Below, in pieces: positions 1 to 11,689 of a DNA stretch of 64,000 nt. Under the pieces are notes generated by a model. It was not told the DNA's origin. It worked only from the letters and a program-made list of their open reading frames with translations, and did not search any database. This DNA is from Amphiura filiformis (taxonomy: Eukaryota > Echinodermata > Ophiuroidea > Amphilepidida > Amphiuridae), in the NCBI RefSeq assembly GCF_039555335.1, contig NC_092640.1:40964295-41028294 (forward strand). The letters are read 5' to 3'. Position numbers and translations under genes: made by a program. Within the stretch, counting starts at the first letter, position 1. Every line of letters begins with the position of its first letter.

Positions 1-880
1 GTTGGGTTCTGTACCTGTGGAGAGAAAAAGGCATGTGGGTGGGGTTATTCTATGAGATAAAATGTCTTTAAAAAGGCAGATTTTTGGGAAAAATGCAAAT
101 TAAATTAGCTACATTTCGTACAAATGTGTTTTCTTGAAGGATCATAACGCGTAATCCAACAATTAAAACAATCTGGAATTTTCAAAGGAGTAGTTTCTGT
201 CCCCCATACTTTTGTAAGACATGCTCTCAGAGGGTGTCTAGGGTGGAAATTGTTTTACAAATGTGGCATTTATAAGGCTAAATAATGAAAATTGGCAAAT
301 TCCGCAAAAATCATAAAATTTGCATTTTTCAACAAAAAATAAAAAATGAAAAATTTTCTTTTTGATTATGTCAAATGGTATATTAATGGACACTATAACA
401 TTAAAAACAACAGAAAAAAGCAATTCTTTCAAAGACATGAAAAAAAATTGGTCAAAATTGCTTAAAAGGGCATTTTCACCCCAAAATATCTCCAAAACTG
501 ACTTTTTCATCAGCCATTATTGACAATATTTTTGTTATACCTAAGTTGAACTTCGGAAAAATAATATACATGGACCACAATCACCAAAGAATTGCAAGAA
601 AATTGTGCCTGAAAAAGCACTTTCATTCCATAGGCCAATAAGGTTGTATGGGCCTCCCTATAAATTGCACTAGCCGTTTTGATATAGAACGGTATGGGAC
701 TACATTTGGGGATGAGGCTATATCACACTTTCATTCACAACATCTAAACGGAATATATGCATGATATTTTAGTCTAAAATTTCACTGGGATTATGATGAA
801 AAAAATATGAGCTTTCTTTTGATGCCAAAATCTCCAAACAGTGGTGGGGAGGCTGTCGATCAGGTCATCCATCTTTAGCA
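1..880. other. no gene seen; unique AT-rich sequence
   Basis: No exon-like open frame with splice signals and no clear inverted repeat was found here. The open frames are short, AT-rich and contain no recognisable domain. Confidence 0.5.
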
Positions 881-1157
881 AGCCTCGAAGTAAACTTTAG
901 AAATCTAATGATATTTACTTGAAATGTATGTAGCTGGGAGGACAATCCGACCATCATTTGAGAAATGGGGAAGAAATACATTTTTCACACAGAAAAGTAA
1001 TTTGCCATACAATTTTTATTATATTGCGAATGTCAAAAAAATCAAAATTATCTGATATCAGACGGACATTCCTCGTATTCAGAATGCAAAGTGTTGTGTC
1101 TGATGTGTTCTCAGGTGCAACAAAAATACTGTGCAAAGGGTGGTGACCGAGCCCTTA
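880..1157 (+). mobile_element. decayed partial copy of the TTAA element family
   Basis: This stretch resembles the right half of the 660-bp TTAA-flanked elements at 3790, 12360 and 21843. It shares the sub-blocks around gatatcag, the cctcgtattcagaatgcaa block and the final gagcccTTAA. It is diverged and has lost its left half. The terminal TTAA lies at 1154-1157. Confidence 0.6.
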
Positions 1158-1330
1158 AGTTTTATACACATGACAATATTGAATTCGAGAACAGCAAAAA
1201 ACCTTCATGTATGGTAAGTTTTTTAAAAAAAGTCAAAAATTCGGTTACTGTGCATGGTTTCCGTGTAAGTTGCCTTCAATCAACCAGAGAAGATGTATGA
1301 ATCAACGTATGTATAATTAACTTGAGTAAC

Positions 1331-1405
1331 AGGTGGAGTAGCTGGGGGTTAGAGAAGAGGGGAAATGAAAGTTCTAATCCCGGGGTTTACGGGTTCAAAT
1401 CTATT
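1331..1405 (+). repeat. tRNA-like sequence, probable SINE head
   Basis: A box-A-like stretch (tagctgggggttagag) is followed about 35 bases later by a box-B-like stretch (gggttcaaatct). This is the spacing of an internal RNA polymerase III promoter. The sequence does not fold into a convincing complete tRNA, so a tRNA-derived SINE or a decayed tRNA pseudogene fits better than a functional tRNA. An A-rich tail (aaataaatagataaac) near 1600 may be the SINE 3' end. Confidence 0.35.
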
Positions 1406-1914
1406 ATAAAACAAGATACTAATTGGAGCATGGAGTTGCATGCTTGCACTGAAAATGCATGCACGATTATCTTTGCCATTATTACGTGTATACAGTATGT
1501 GAAATGTGATTATTATAGTTGCGTATAATTATTTGCTGGTTCACCGCGCATTGCGTGGGTTCTCGCCTGATCTCTGACCGAATTGTTACAAATAAATAGA
1601 TAAACAAAAATACTAACCTCACCAATTCGTATAGACATAGAATATAGAGTTGCCTAATCATGCGTGACCAATTTTCCTCAGCTTAAAAGATTATTATTTT
1701 CGAAGTCAAGTCGAGTGACTTTTGAACAGAAAGGTCTAGCCACTTTTAGCTTTAGTGTTGAACTTGGTATATGACCGGAATAACACACGTCTTATACAGC
1801 TGAATTACGCTAGGATTACATCTGCAGATTTCAACTTGATCTACAAGCGTATGCAGAAGCTGGTGCAGTATAGTTTGATTTCGTTGCTTTCTACTGAAGA
1901 CGTGTGATAAGGCC

Positions 1915-2045
1915 AAAAAAAAAAAAAAAAAAAAGGTTTGTCTCACGAACATTTGCCAAAAAAGCTAAGTGCTATGCTTTTTTTTTTTTTTTTTTTTTTT
2001 TAGAAGCTATGCTAATGCGTTTTTTTTTTTGTTTTTTTTTTTTTT
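1915..2045. repeat. poly-A and poly-T tracts
   Basis: An A-rich run near 1915-1935 is followed by T-rich runs at about 1978-2001 and 2020-2045. They are simple homopolymer tracts with no associated gene. Confidence 0.8.
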
Positions 2046-2674
2046 AGCCTGAGACAAATGAAAATCACAAGACAGGTATTGGAAAACTACAAGTGGTCTT
2101 ACAATGAAAGAGAAGCAACAAATTTACAATGTTAATATTCTGTAACTGTATTTTATTTGCCTTCCTAGAGCTGATCACTATTAAAAATCAGTGCAAAATA
2201 CAAAGTTACGATACAAATGTTGGTATACTATGAGCGAGATTTGATGTTTCCATAGAGGTGAATATTCAGAGTAACCGAATCGGCGCACCGATGCAGTGCC
2301 CAATTCCTCAGCACAGTCCCCCCTGTTTTAACTATACGAATACGAACAATCATGTTGAAATAAACGGTAAAAATTCGTTAAAAACAGCTGCAAAAATACA
2401 AAAATTTATGAAAACAACATGGCTTCACTCGATCGCAGAGTTCTCCGTAGGCTAAGTCCTTTTATATTGCATCCACTTTGCTTCGTCGGCTTTACGCTCC
2501 GTGCCGTTGCAAGGATGGCGTGAAACTAGCGAGACTGAGGCTACGGTGTGGGTTACGGGCTATCTGCAACACTAATGGCATACGCGCTGCCTGACATTTT
2601 CGATGGTTTTCTGACATTGAGGAATTTTACTACGTTGGTCGAACTATCGGGAACCGGAAAAATCGGGGAAAAAA

Positions 2675-2690
2675 AAACCCTTTAAAAAGG
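2675..2690 (+). promoter_or_regulatory. possible TATA-like box upstream of the secreted protein gene
   Basis: A cctttaaaaagg stretch lies about 95-100 bases before the ATG at 2781. It could position transcription with a short 5' UTR. AT-rich matches are common here, so this is weak. Confidence 0.2.
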
Positions 2691-2780
2691 CGGTCAGCGC
2701 GTAGACAAACGCGCTGTATCGCTTTCACATACTTATGCGCGCGGGTTCGTGAGACAAACCTTTTTTTTTTTTTGCCTAAC

Positions 2781-2841
2781 ATGGCATTGTCGTTGAAGTT
2801 GTTCCTCGTTGTTACACTAGCCGTCGTGGTGACGGGGCAAA
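2781..2841 (+). CDS. exon 1 (signal peptide) of secreted YCGGC/VWC protein
   Basis: This is the first coding exon of a five-exon gene (2781-2841, 6456-6623, 10103-10294, 11318-11491, 12003-12166). The exons sum to 759 nt, which is 252 codons plus a stop. The exon encodes 20 residues with a short positive n-region (K6), a hydrophobic core of L, F, V, T and A, and a likely cleavage near VTGQ, so the product should be secreted. The exon ends with one base of a split codon before GTAAGT at 2842, giving a phase 1 intron like all later ones. The start ATG directly follows a T-rich run. A TTTAAA-like box lies about 100 bases upstream, but the promoter is not proven. The gene is not one I can name. 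The signal peptide call is strong; the link to exon 2 rests on matching phase and sense. Confidence 0.75.
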
Positions 2842-2921
2842 GTAAGTTTGTAGGAATTCGAAAAAAAAAGCAAACAAACAAACTACAAACAAACAAACAA
2901 ACAGACAAAACATGTATTCTC

Positions 2922-3272
2922 TTAAGGTGGTACTTCACTCCCTGATAAATTTTGTGACTAATTTTGCATTTTTCTCAAAAAAGTAACTACACACTGGTAA
3001 CAAAAGTTATGTACGGTATATTATAGGGGCAAGGCATCCAATTACTTCACTGAAATTTCAGTGATTCAAGACAAGTGGTTCATAAGAAATTAGGTACATT
3101 CTAGCGGTACCTCTTTTCTTATCATAAATAAAGTACCGCTTGTCTTGAGTCACTGAAATTCCAGTGTAGTAAGTGGATTCCTATAATATATGTAACTTAT
3201 ATAAATATATTATTTTTTGAAAAGAAATGCAAAAATAGTCACAAATTTATCAAGGGTGTAGTACCACCTTAA
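2922..3272. mobile_element. palindromic TTAA-flanked MITE in intron 1
   Basis: The ends read TTAAGGTGGTAC and GTACCACCTTAA and are flanked by the same TTAA (2922-2925 and 3269-3272). Inner blocks also pair, for example ttcagtgattcaagacaag with cttgtcttgagtcactgaa. A TTAA target duplication is typical of piggyBac-type non-autonomous elements. There is no coding content. Confidence 0.75.
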
Positions 3273-3789
3273 ATTTTCCGATTGAATATTCAATCAAAAA
3301 GATTGATTTTCAACCTCTTGCCGATTTTAGTTTTCGACTGAATTCAGTCGAATCATTTGAATTTTTAATCTTTTTAAGGCCAAAATGTATGATTTGCTCC
3401 ACAGCGATGCGCTCAAATTTTCTCGAATTTCTACTTTTTGCATGATTGTAGGCCTACTGCCCTGCAGACTTGGTGCACTAAAATACCACGTGAAATGCTT
3501 TAATTACAGTAAAATTTAAGTTATTATATTAAATCCGGAGATCTCCGGTTTGGGTTCATTGAATCGGTGACGTATAATTTGTGCGCATATCGCTATTCGT
3601 CGTACGTCTTATATTATATGTCCCTGCTGCGTGAAGCTCCACGCAATAATACATGCAGTACGATCGGGTGCTAATACATGCATTGTATAGGCTCTAGATA
3701 GAATGAAATAGCAATTTTCTTCGTTTTTCCTATTTTGTTTGGCTCGAAATTAAAAGAGGACAGTATAGATCCGTGAAACTAACATTTAA

Positions 3790-4449
3790 GGGCTGGGGTA
3801 TGAACGTTTGGACAGTATTTAATTTGGGACATTAGAGCACATCAGACATATCGAATTGCATTCTGAATACGAAGAATGTCATTCTGATATCAAATAATTT
3901 TGATTTTTGAAATTCGCAATTTAATACACATTTTATGGCAAATCATTAAAAATTGATATTTTTGATATTTAACCCGTACTTGAAGTAAACTTTATAAATC
4001 TGATGATTTATACTTAAAATGTATGTAGGTGGGAGGAAAAGCCGACGATCAATTGAAAATTTTGACCTTTGATATTGAAGATATGGATTTTTTTCCCAAA
4101 ACACCAAAAAAAATTAGGTCTTTTTGGGAAAAAATCCATATCTTCAATATGAAAGGTCAAAATTTTCAATTGACCGTCGGCTTTTCCTCCCTGCTACATA
4201 CACTTTAAGAATATATCATTAGATTTATATAATTTACTTCGAGGACTGTTATATATCAAAATTTGAAAAATATCAAATTTTTATAATTTGTCATAAAATT
4301 TGTATTATATTGTGATTTTCAAAAATGAAAATTATTTGATATCAGAAAGACATGCTTCGTATTCAGAATGCAATTCGATAGGTCTGAGGTGCTTTCATGT
4401 CCCACAAAAAAATACTGTCGAAACGCAATAAACGCTCATTTTAGATCCC
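3790..4449 (-). mobile_element. full-length 660-bp TTAA palindromic element
   Basis: The element is flanked by TTAA at 3786-3789 and 4450-4453. It is a long imperfect palindrome centred near 4110, where both arms carry the aaatccatatcttcaat block. It matches the elements at 12360-13017 and 21843-22500 in reverse orientation. It has no transposase frame and is a non-autonomous, piggyBac-like family by target site. Confidence 0.8.
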
Positions 4450-4639
4450 TTAAATAGGAATCTATTCTTTATGCAAATCACACATTATTGCTTTAATCAA
4501 CCAAAAGGAGTGATTCTCATTTTTTACCGACTGAAGTTAGCGACAAATCTTTTCTGAGGGGACAAATTCTACTATTCTTTCCAAAAAAATGTTGAAGATA
4601 TTCACTCTAAAGACGTTTGAAAATAGGACTGATAAATAT

Positions 4640-4840
4640 CAAAAATAAATGAAAATATCAAATTTTAATAATTTGCCATAAAATTTGTATTATATCACGA
4701 TTTCAAAAAAAAAAAAAAAATCAAAATTATTTGATATCAGAAGAACATTCCTCGAATTCAGAATGTAATTCGATAATTGTCTGATGTGCTGGGGACCCGA
4801 GAAAAAAATACTGAGCAAACGTTGTTTTCCGAGCCCTTAA
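4640..4840 (+). mobile_element. truncated copy of the TTAA element
   Basis: This carries only the right-half blocks (tatcaaattttaataatttgcc, gatatcag, attcagaatg) and ends in gagcccTTAA at 4837-4840. The left half is missing. It is followed by a short repeat of aaggagtaaaga. Confidence 0.6.
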
Positions 4841-4845
4841 TTGTA

Positions 4846-4882
4846 AGGAGTAAAGAAGGAGTAAAGAAGGAGTAAAGAAGTC
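4846..4882 (+). repeat. 12-bp tandem repeat, three copies
   Basis: The unit aaggagtaaaga is repeated about three times in direct tandem. Confidence 0.8.
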
Positions 4883-5400
4883 GCATAATGCCTAATTAGG
4901 AGTCAAAATACGTAGAATAAATGCATCTATTGATTACTTTATTTGGTAATTTAAGTTTAATGTCTTTAAGATATTGTTAAGTCATAATGCGTGATTTGCT
5001 CCACAGCAACGCCCTCAATTTTTTTCCAATTTCTACTTTTTGCACCATTGTAATGGCCACTGGTGTATATAAATGCCCTGTGAAAGACTAAGCTTGAAGT
5101 GTTTTAAAGCAATAATGTGTGATTTGCATAAAAAATTCCTGTTTAAATGTTAGTTTTCATTGATAGCTACTGATCGCATTGCCTCCTTTTAATTTCGAGC
5201 CAAACAAATGAGGTACAACAAAGAAAATTTCATTCCAGCGCCTACAATGCGTGTATTTAACTCGCCGATTTAATAGGCATGAAATTATTAGTTTCCTTAA
5301 AAAAGGGTGAAAAGCCACACAGGAAAGAATTTTTAAACTTGGCCCCTTTTACGTTTTGAAACGTTTTTGGTAGATATTAATTCTTTTTTGAGGTAAAAAT

Positions 5401-5535
5401 ATTGCGCGGTAAGTGGTTCTTTGTAGCCATGCGAGGCGAACTAGTTGGATATCCATATTTCGCGGTTAATGGTTCTTTGTAGCCCTGCGGGGCAAACTAG
5501 TTGGATATCCATATTTCGCGATAAGTGGTTTTTTG
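5401..5535 (+). repeat. short tandem repeat of about 59 bp
   Basis: Two and a fraction copies of a unit running from tggttctttgtagcc through ggatatccatatttcgcg. The second copy differs at a few bases. It lies in intron 1. Confidence 0.75.
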
Positions 5536-6228
5536 ATAACTTTTTCAATTTGACCAAAACTTTCATTATTTTCATTTAAAAGTCAATTTTCTGACAATTA
5601 TTGAGATGGAAATAATCAAAATTGAAACTCCCAAAATGTCTGACATCCCTGCTGATCATAATCAGCAGTTTTTCTTAGTTGTAGGGGTAGAGGATGTGGT
5701 AAATAATGGAAATTTAAGGATTACCTCATCATGTTTCTAGTGATTACACAAATGGCAATCTGTTGCAAAATGTCTGTTATGATGATCTAAGCATTAATAC
5801 CTGTTTTGAGATGGTCTTTTATCAACAATATAGGTAATACCCATGTAAATGAAAGTTTTGACAATAATGAAAATTTTCAAAATAATGAAAAATGAAATCA
5901 TGACCTCGTATTTCATTGAAAAAAATGTGACGGGAAACTAATCATTTCATTTCATTAGCCTTAAATATCGGGAGCTTTATACAAGACGTAAGACGATTTG
6001 CGATATACACACACAGTTTATGCGTCAAGTCGACGTAGGCTACAGTGCCTATACAATGCGTGTATAATATCGCCAATCGTATGATTTATCATGATTATTG
6101 GCAGATCTACACGCAGCTGATGGGATGTACAGACAAGACGTACTAGTAACGATATACAAACAGTTTATACGGTTCGTCACTTATTCAATGTTTTAATATA
6201 CACACGCAGGCGATGTTATTCAGCACTT

Positions 6229-6397
6229 GATCAGTGAACTCAGAATAAACCGGAGATACCCGGTTTTTGTTATAAATGTTAAATTTTACTGTTATTAAAG
6301 CACACATAAAATCACACATTATGGCTTTAATTACAGTAAAATTTAACATTTATACTAAAACCGGGAATCTCCGGCTTATTCTGAGTTCACCGATCGA
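6229..6397. mobile_element. small inverted-repeat MITE just before exon 2
   Basis: The arms begin gtgaactcagaataa and end ttattctgagttcac. Inside, ccggagat and cccggttt pair with aaaccggg and atctccgg. The remainder pairs around the ttaaattttactgt block. A related piece lies at 3495-3560. The right end lies about 60 bases upstream of the exon 2 acceptor. Confidence 0.7.
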
Positions 6398-6455
6398 GTG
6401 TTCGCATTGCAGATAGGTACTTTCACATCTCGTAATCTTGTTTATTTTATTTCAG

Positions 6456-6623
6456 ATGATTGTCCTCCAGGTGTGCCAATGGTGGCATGCTTTGAAGACC
6501 CTTGTAACGTGACCTCTTGCTCTGATTCCAATGCACAACAATGTGTGCCTTATTACTGCGGTGGATGCTACGCTCTCTTTTATGATGGGGATGGCTATCT
6601 AATACATGAATGCAGTAGTGGAG
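6456..6623 (+). CDS. exon 2: first 8-Cys YCGGC domain
   Basis: The acceptor tatttcag precedes the exon and the donor GTAAGT follows at 6624. Its length of 168 nt keeps phase 1 on both sides. It encodes residues 21-77. Eight cysteines are at 23, 32, 37, 42, 50, 55, 58 and 73, with the landmark Y-C-G-G-C at 54-58 and a D-P-C at 35-37. N38-V-T is an N-glycosylation sequon. I recognise this CPPG...DPC...YCGGC pattern from invertebrate secreted multidomain proteins but cannot give a family name. The same spacing recurs in exon 5, so the protein carries this domain at both ends. All eight cysteines suggest four disulfides (inference). Confidence 0.85.
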
Positions 6624-7379
6624 GTAAGTTGGTAAAGAATCCTACATGTAGATTTTTTTTTCATTTTTATTGCCCTGTACTTGAGTCTGGTGGTGGGAGA
6701 AAAACATGTGTACAAATAATGGCCTATCCACCAGACCCCTTCAATGCAAAGTCATTAATCTTAGTATTTAATACATTGCTCCTACTGTAATATATATAAG
6801 GCATAATGTTGTGATTGCCGGAGACATCCCTTGATTTCCTCAAAATATACATTGTAGAAAAGCATCGTGGAGAGTTTTACAATAGTTGTGTATAACCAGT
6901 TGCTATGCCAACGGCGATTACGTGCGGTATTGTTCTTAATAAACAAATCCGACACGATTATCAAATATTGGCACGGATAATTGGCTAAATAGCTATGTAT
7001 AGACATTGACCTTGTTATAACAATAGACAATGAGAGAAGAGAAGGGATAGGCTGACAACAGTTTGGCAGTGATCGTTACTTTGTGCTATAGTCATTGTTG
7101 AATGAACACGATTGTGGATTTGGGTGTCTAAAAGGATAGCAATATGTGACCCAGAAAGATTCCATTGTCGCATGGTAGTACGAGTGAATTGCATTTATGC
7201 AAGACTGAAGGAAAGGTAGCAATTTTTGGAATTATTTTTACGGCAGTGAAATGATGCCACTTTCCCCCATATCTCATATGCACAGTTTATCCCTTACATA
7301 TCCTGTGTCATGAATAGGTATGTAGCCCACCAGCCCTGTGGTTAAGAGTCTAGGAAATAATTCCTAATATCTCATACCC

Positions 7380-7754
7380 AGAGGATGATTTAAGCACTTC
7401 CCAGCAAGTCTTGCGGTTAGCACAGCTGTGTGAGTGAACATGACACGACTGCCCGCCCACTGCATACACACGTGCATGGTTAAATTTGAATTTGGACAGA
7501 TATATTTACAATCAAAACACCTTCAAAAAGTTGGTCGATTTCACATTTAATGTTATCTACAGAAGGTGTGAATTATCCTTCATGCATACATCACTTTAGA
7601 TCTGAAATCGACTAAGTAATAATGACACACGGGCAATTCTAAAACAACATCTTTTGCACAGAGTTCAATGGGATTTGAAAAGTAAAGTGGCAGTTGAAAC
7701 TCTAGTGATAACACTTTTAAAGTGCATGATGGGGCTTCCTTAAATCATCCTCTG
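7380..7754. mobile_element. MITE with 9-10 bp target duplication (Mutator-like)
   Basis: The termini are agaggatgatttaag and ttaaatcatcctct in inverted orientation. The direct flank tctcataccc occurs at 7370-7379 and again at 7755-7764. A 9-10 bp duplication is characteristic of Mutator-like elements. There is no coding content in 375 bp, so it is non-autonomous. Confidence 0.65.
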
Positions 7755-8983
7755 TCTCATACCCTAGTTTGTATGCCTTTATCTAATCTTGCCACATATG
7801 ACAACTTACTAATTAGCCCTAACCCGGAAAAGAGTCTGTCCAGGAGTAGGAATTTTTTAGCCTTTTTAGAAACATGTTTGTAATTGGCTTATAGCCATCA
7901 CATGCTGACAATACACATAACTGATTGGTTAATCAAAACTAGCAGGGTCATGGCCAGACCTGATTACAAAGTAAACATATTTTGTATAGAAAACTGTGCA
8001 GCAAGGGATTTACTTCAGAAAATTACTACATTGCACAAAACTAAGTCCATTATCTATACTCTATAGTTAATTGAATGTTAGCTAATGTTTATTGACTCAT
8101 GTAATAACCCATGTGTAGGCCTATAAACCTGTATAATATTGGTGTTCATACATATGACTCTGACAAAAGCTAGCAAGAGCAAGCTGTGTAATTATTTTGT
8201 TTACTTGTGATAAGATACAATTTTCTTCGTAGTTATAGCCAAATTTGTTTCTTACACATGTAGTAGGTGACTTTAAAAAGGAATGGGCGCCCAATGTGAG
8301 CTTGGTCGTGATGTGAAAATTTCATGGTGGTTAGATTTGGTATTATTATCTCTTGCAAACCCGGTGACACCTCATTATAGAAATCAGACCTGTCGATAGG
8401 TTGTAAGAGGGGATAGCCTTTTCCAAGCACGAATTGGGCCATATATAAAGAAAGTTTTGCTACTTTGCAACGCAATAAAGACCTAAATGCAAAACGAGAT
8501 CCTGTAGGTGGCTCCCGAGGTGGCTTAAAAAACTAAATGCAAAATGAGGTTTTTAAAAAATATTGTTTTCCAGAGTCAAGACGCAGGTATCATTATTAAG
8601 CCTCATATCACTTATTTATTGTCGAATAAGTGCAGAGTAGGTTAGGTATGAATATTGAATGTTAGACCAAAGTAGCTCAAAGTACATGTACTATACACCT
8701 GATCCGTGAACTTGTCTTTTTTAAAGACAAATTCTTGTTAAAACTAGTTTTAAAATACCCTACCATTGAAGGTTTCAATGCTGGTCTTTTAAAGAACGGT
8801 GGTTATATGTATCCTACTATTTCCTATTTTTATGACGACAATCGCTCAGTTTTGATCAGAAGGGTCACGTTATTATAAGCTACTAGTGAGAGTGCTATGT
8901 TCCATACGTGGCACGTGGAGCGTGCGTTTATACGTACGTTCATACGCACGTTTAAACATTTATTGGCTGTATATACAAAGCAA

Positions 8984-9242
8984 ACACAAAACGTTTTCGA
9001 GATCATTCGCAAAAGGTTAGAAAAGGTTGCAGAAAACGTTTAAATGTCGGGTTAAATGAAGGACATATAAAGGATAATGGTATAAAAATATTCTAACATA
9101 ATGTTATTTTATACACAAAACGTTTTCGAGATCATTCGCAAAAGGTTAGAAAAGGTTGCCAGAAAACGTTTAAATGTCGGATTAAATGAAGGACATATAA
9201 AGGATAATGGTATAAAAATATTCTAACATAATGTTATTTTAT
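8984..9242 (+). repeat. 129-bp direct tandem duplication
   Basis: Two near-identical copies (8984-9112 and 9113-9242) each start acacaaaacgttttcgag and end ctaacataatgttatttt. They differ by about two bases. The start matches the terminal repeat of the cagcaaacac MITE family seen at 31680 and 50216, so the unit contains a MITE fragment. Confidence 0.85.
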
Positions 9243-9444
9243 AGTTTACCCGATTTCGGGTTTTAATCACAGCTAAGGGTATATTGGTATTGGTTGCGGT
9301 TTTAATTTTTTTGTCTTTGTGTAGGATAAAAGGTGTGAACATAACAAGTGTGAACATAACTGGTGCAGTGTATTTTATGATTTTGCTGTCTGTACACTAA
9401 GATGCAATAGAGTGGACATGAGTAATCTTCCACTCACTGGATGA

Positions 9445-10088
9445 TGTATATGAATACATGAATCCAAAACCCACCCAAGTCCATGGGAAGTGATTTTGAG
9501 AAAAAAACCTGTGTATCATTTTAATTCCTTCAGTTAGATTTACCTGGTCAATATGGTAAGTTGTACGTGCAAATGGGTGGGTTAAACTGTATTAGGTATG
9601 ACGATTAGTATTTCAGGGACTTCGTGGTGTTCATTTTAAATTCTGGACTTGGGTGGTTTTTTGAATCATATACAAAGACAATAATGTTGGAATGATATTA
9701 CCACTAGTAAGATAATACAAAATAAAGCACATAGTTATCATGAGTTATGTATAATGTTGATAAGCATTCTGCCATATAATATAAACCACACACTTTCCTT
9801 GATTAAACCCATTTTTTTTTCAAAAGTCACTCTCCAGTAATGAAGATGTTACAAGTGGACTTTTATACATACTGGATTTCAATCAATGTGTTACAAGACT
9901 CAAATCATGGACTTGTGTTGATTCTTTCATACATGCTATTTTTCACATGCTCAATAGACACAGAGGATGAATTTGAGTTGTTCTTTCAAACATATGACAG
10001 ACCTATGTATAGCAACACTTTCCCATGCTTAACTCAATTTGGCCAAAGTATGGACTTGGGTGGCTTTTGTATTCATATATTCATATAT
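9445..10088. mobile_element. inverted-repeat element abutting exon 3
   Basis: The left arm at 9445-9485 (cccacccaagtccatg) pairs with the right arm at 10049-10088 (tatggacttgggtgg). A third partial copy lies at 9643-9671. The right arm ends about 13 bases before the exon 3 splice acceptor. The same structure occurs in unit 2, ending near 14858. Confidence 0.55.
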
Positions 10089-10102
10089 TTCTTGATTTTT
10101 AG

Positions 10103-10294
10103 TTTGTAGTACTAGTAATGCTGCTGATTCGCAACCTATCCCATCCTTGAATCCATGTCAATCGTGTGATTGTTTTAATGGAGAACTGATGTGTGCCGTT
10201 GCTGCTTGCCAAGCTCCACCAGATGGTATTGAAAACTGTGAGCCGATATATACGGAGGGTGTATGCTGCCCATCATATGATCATTGTCTACCAG
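10103..10294 (+). CDS. exon 3: first VWC domain
   Basis: The exon has 192 nt, phase 1 on both sides, with the acceptor AG at 10101-10102 and the donor GTAACT at 10295. A second AG at 10108-10109 would break the frame, so the first was chosen. It encodes residues 77-141. The ten cysteines of a von Willebrand factor C domain are present (78, 95, 98, 100, 107, 112, 122, 131, 132, 138), with the C-x-x-C-x-C core and the C-C-x-x-Y-x-x-C ending typical of the family. VWC domains act in extracellular protein binding, often to growth factors; the ligand here is unknown. The unit 2 copy is at 14873-15064. Confidence 0.88.
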
Positions 10295-11059
10295 GTAACT
10301 GAACAGTTAAACACCCGTTTATTTGTTTGTTTTATTTCTTCTTTAACCTAGGACACTATCAGTTGAAAACACAATTAATCATCTGTTCTTTCTTGAGGCC
10401 CAGGGACCTGTTCTATTGCGTAATACATAATTGTATGTAGTATTGTTGACTTGAAATGGATTTTCCAAAACTTGTATTTCCAGCCAGCATCATGGTCCTC
10501 ATTTACTAAAACGTGGTTAATAACAGCCATTATTTTTCTAGATGAGATATGTTGTTAGGAGGTGTTGCCCCCTCTAGTAAGTCAAGATTTAAGTATCCAT
10601 ATTTACTTCACACGCCGATGATATTTTCTACCATAACATTGACATTATCTTTATAATGTAGTACATTTTACCAATGCAGGATGTAGGGATCAAATGCATT
10701 TTTCAAGTGGTTATAGTCCATTACACATGAAAAGAGAATGTGGATAAGGATGATCCACTGACATCTGCATGCATGGCAGTGTGTGCACTCATGCTCCCTT
10801 CACCTGTGTACCCCTTTTCCACCCACACCCGACTCACACCTGCATGCTGATGTGATATGTGCCTATATCCATTTATGCTTTATGTGCAATATTTTTTATC
10901 TTTTATCTTGCATTATTTGAATTTAAATTTGTTGTTTATATATTTTGTATTTGTAATTTTGTAATATTTTGATGTGTTTTAATTAATGTAAAAATTGCTC
11001 AATTTGGCGCCTTTTTTAATCAAATGAAATGAAGTTCACACCATGTATAATAAGTCCAC

Positions 11060-11215
11060 CAGTGGCGTAGCGTCATGTGGCACGGAGGCACGTGCCCCCG
11101 CCCCCCCCATCGATTTGAAAATTTAGGAAATCCCATAGAAATATTCGGGGAAAACGGCCTGTGCCCACCCAAATCAGACATGGTGCCCCCCTCCCCCCGG
11201 CCTCATGGTTGGTGT
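11060..11215 (+). mobile_element. fragment of a cagtggcgtagc-type element
   Basis: The sequence starts cagtggcgtagcg and runs through C-rich stretches (gtgcccccgcc, gtgcccccctcccc). This is the usual look of a widespread hAT-like non-autonomous family. No matching right terminus was seen. It is also present in unit 2 near 19891. Confidence 0.4.
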
Positions 11216-11317
11216 AATAGAATGGCTCACGCTATATCACTGAAGTTCACGGTAGCAGCAGCACACACAAACCTTCCACTAATTGAATGGTTCATATTTA
11301 TTTTCTTGATTTTGCAG

Positions 11318-11491
11318 ATTGTGATGGTGTTGCTCATGGCGATCCTATCCCATCCGACGATCCATGTGAGACATGTACTTGTAACTATGGAGCATCGATT
11401 TGTGCCATTACCGATTGCCTAATGCCAACTCCTTATTGTCTTCCGAATCATCCTGATGGTGAATGCTGCGCATCATATGAACATTGTAACG
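11318..11491 (+). CDS. exon 4: second VWC domain
   Basis: The acceptor ttttgcag precedes the exon and the donor GTAATT follows at 11492. It has 174 nt and phase 1 on both sides. It encodes residues 141-199 with ten VWC cysteines at 142, 157, 160, 162, 169, 174, 181, 190, 191 and 197. The C-x-x-C-x-C and G-E-C-C-x-x-Y-x-x-C signatures are clear. Its unit 2 copy at 20147-20320 differs by T172 to I. The domain would follow the exon 3 VWC directly with almost no linker. Confidence 0.9.
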
Positions 11492-11689
11492 GTAATTTAC
11501 TGTATTCTTCTGGCCTATATAATGACTCATATTACAATAATCTGATGCAAAATTTTTGTTTTGCCACGATATGCCTTACACTGTTTGTATTATAATAAAA
11601 GAATTAATGCGTACATAGCAAATCAAATGAAGCGATTCAAGGTCACTAAATATATAGAATAAGAAACGACGCAGGTCATGTCATAGAGA

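Larger units (their letters stand above)
6624..10102 (+). other. intron 2 (3.5 kb)
   Basis: This intron lies between the exon 2 and exon 3 models. It contains the MuDR-like MITE at 7380-7754, a 129-bp tandem duplication at 8984-9242, the start of the tandem duplication unit near 9214, and an inverted-repeat element at 9445-10088. I see no further coding exon in it. Confidence 0.6.

Noticed and set aside
2630..2938. 102-codon minus-strand frame over exon 1
   Set aside because: It is a shadow of the signal peptide exon and T/A-rich flanks, with low-complexity C/F/V text and no domain.
9840..10109. 89-codon open frame, repeated at 14610-14879
   Set aside because: It runs through an intronic inverted-repeat element into the splice acceptor. 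Its conservation is explained by the recent duplication.
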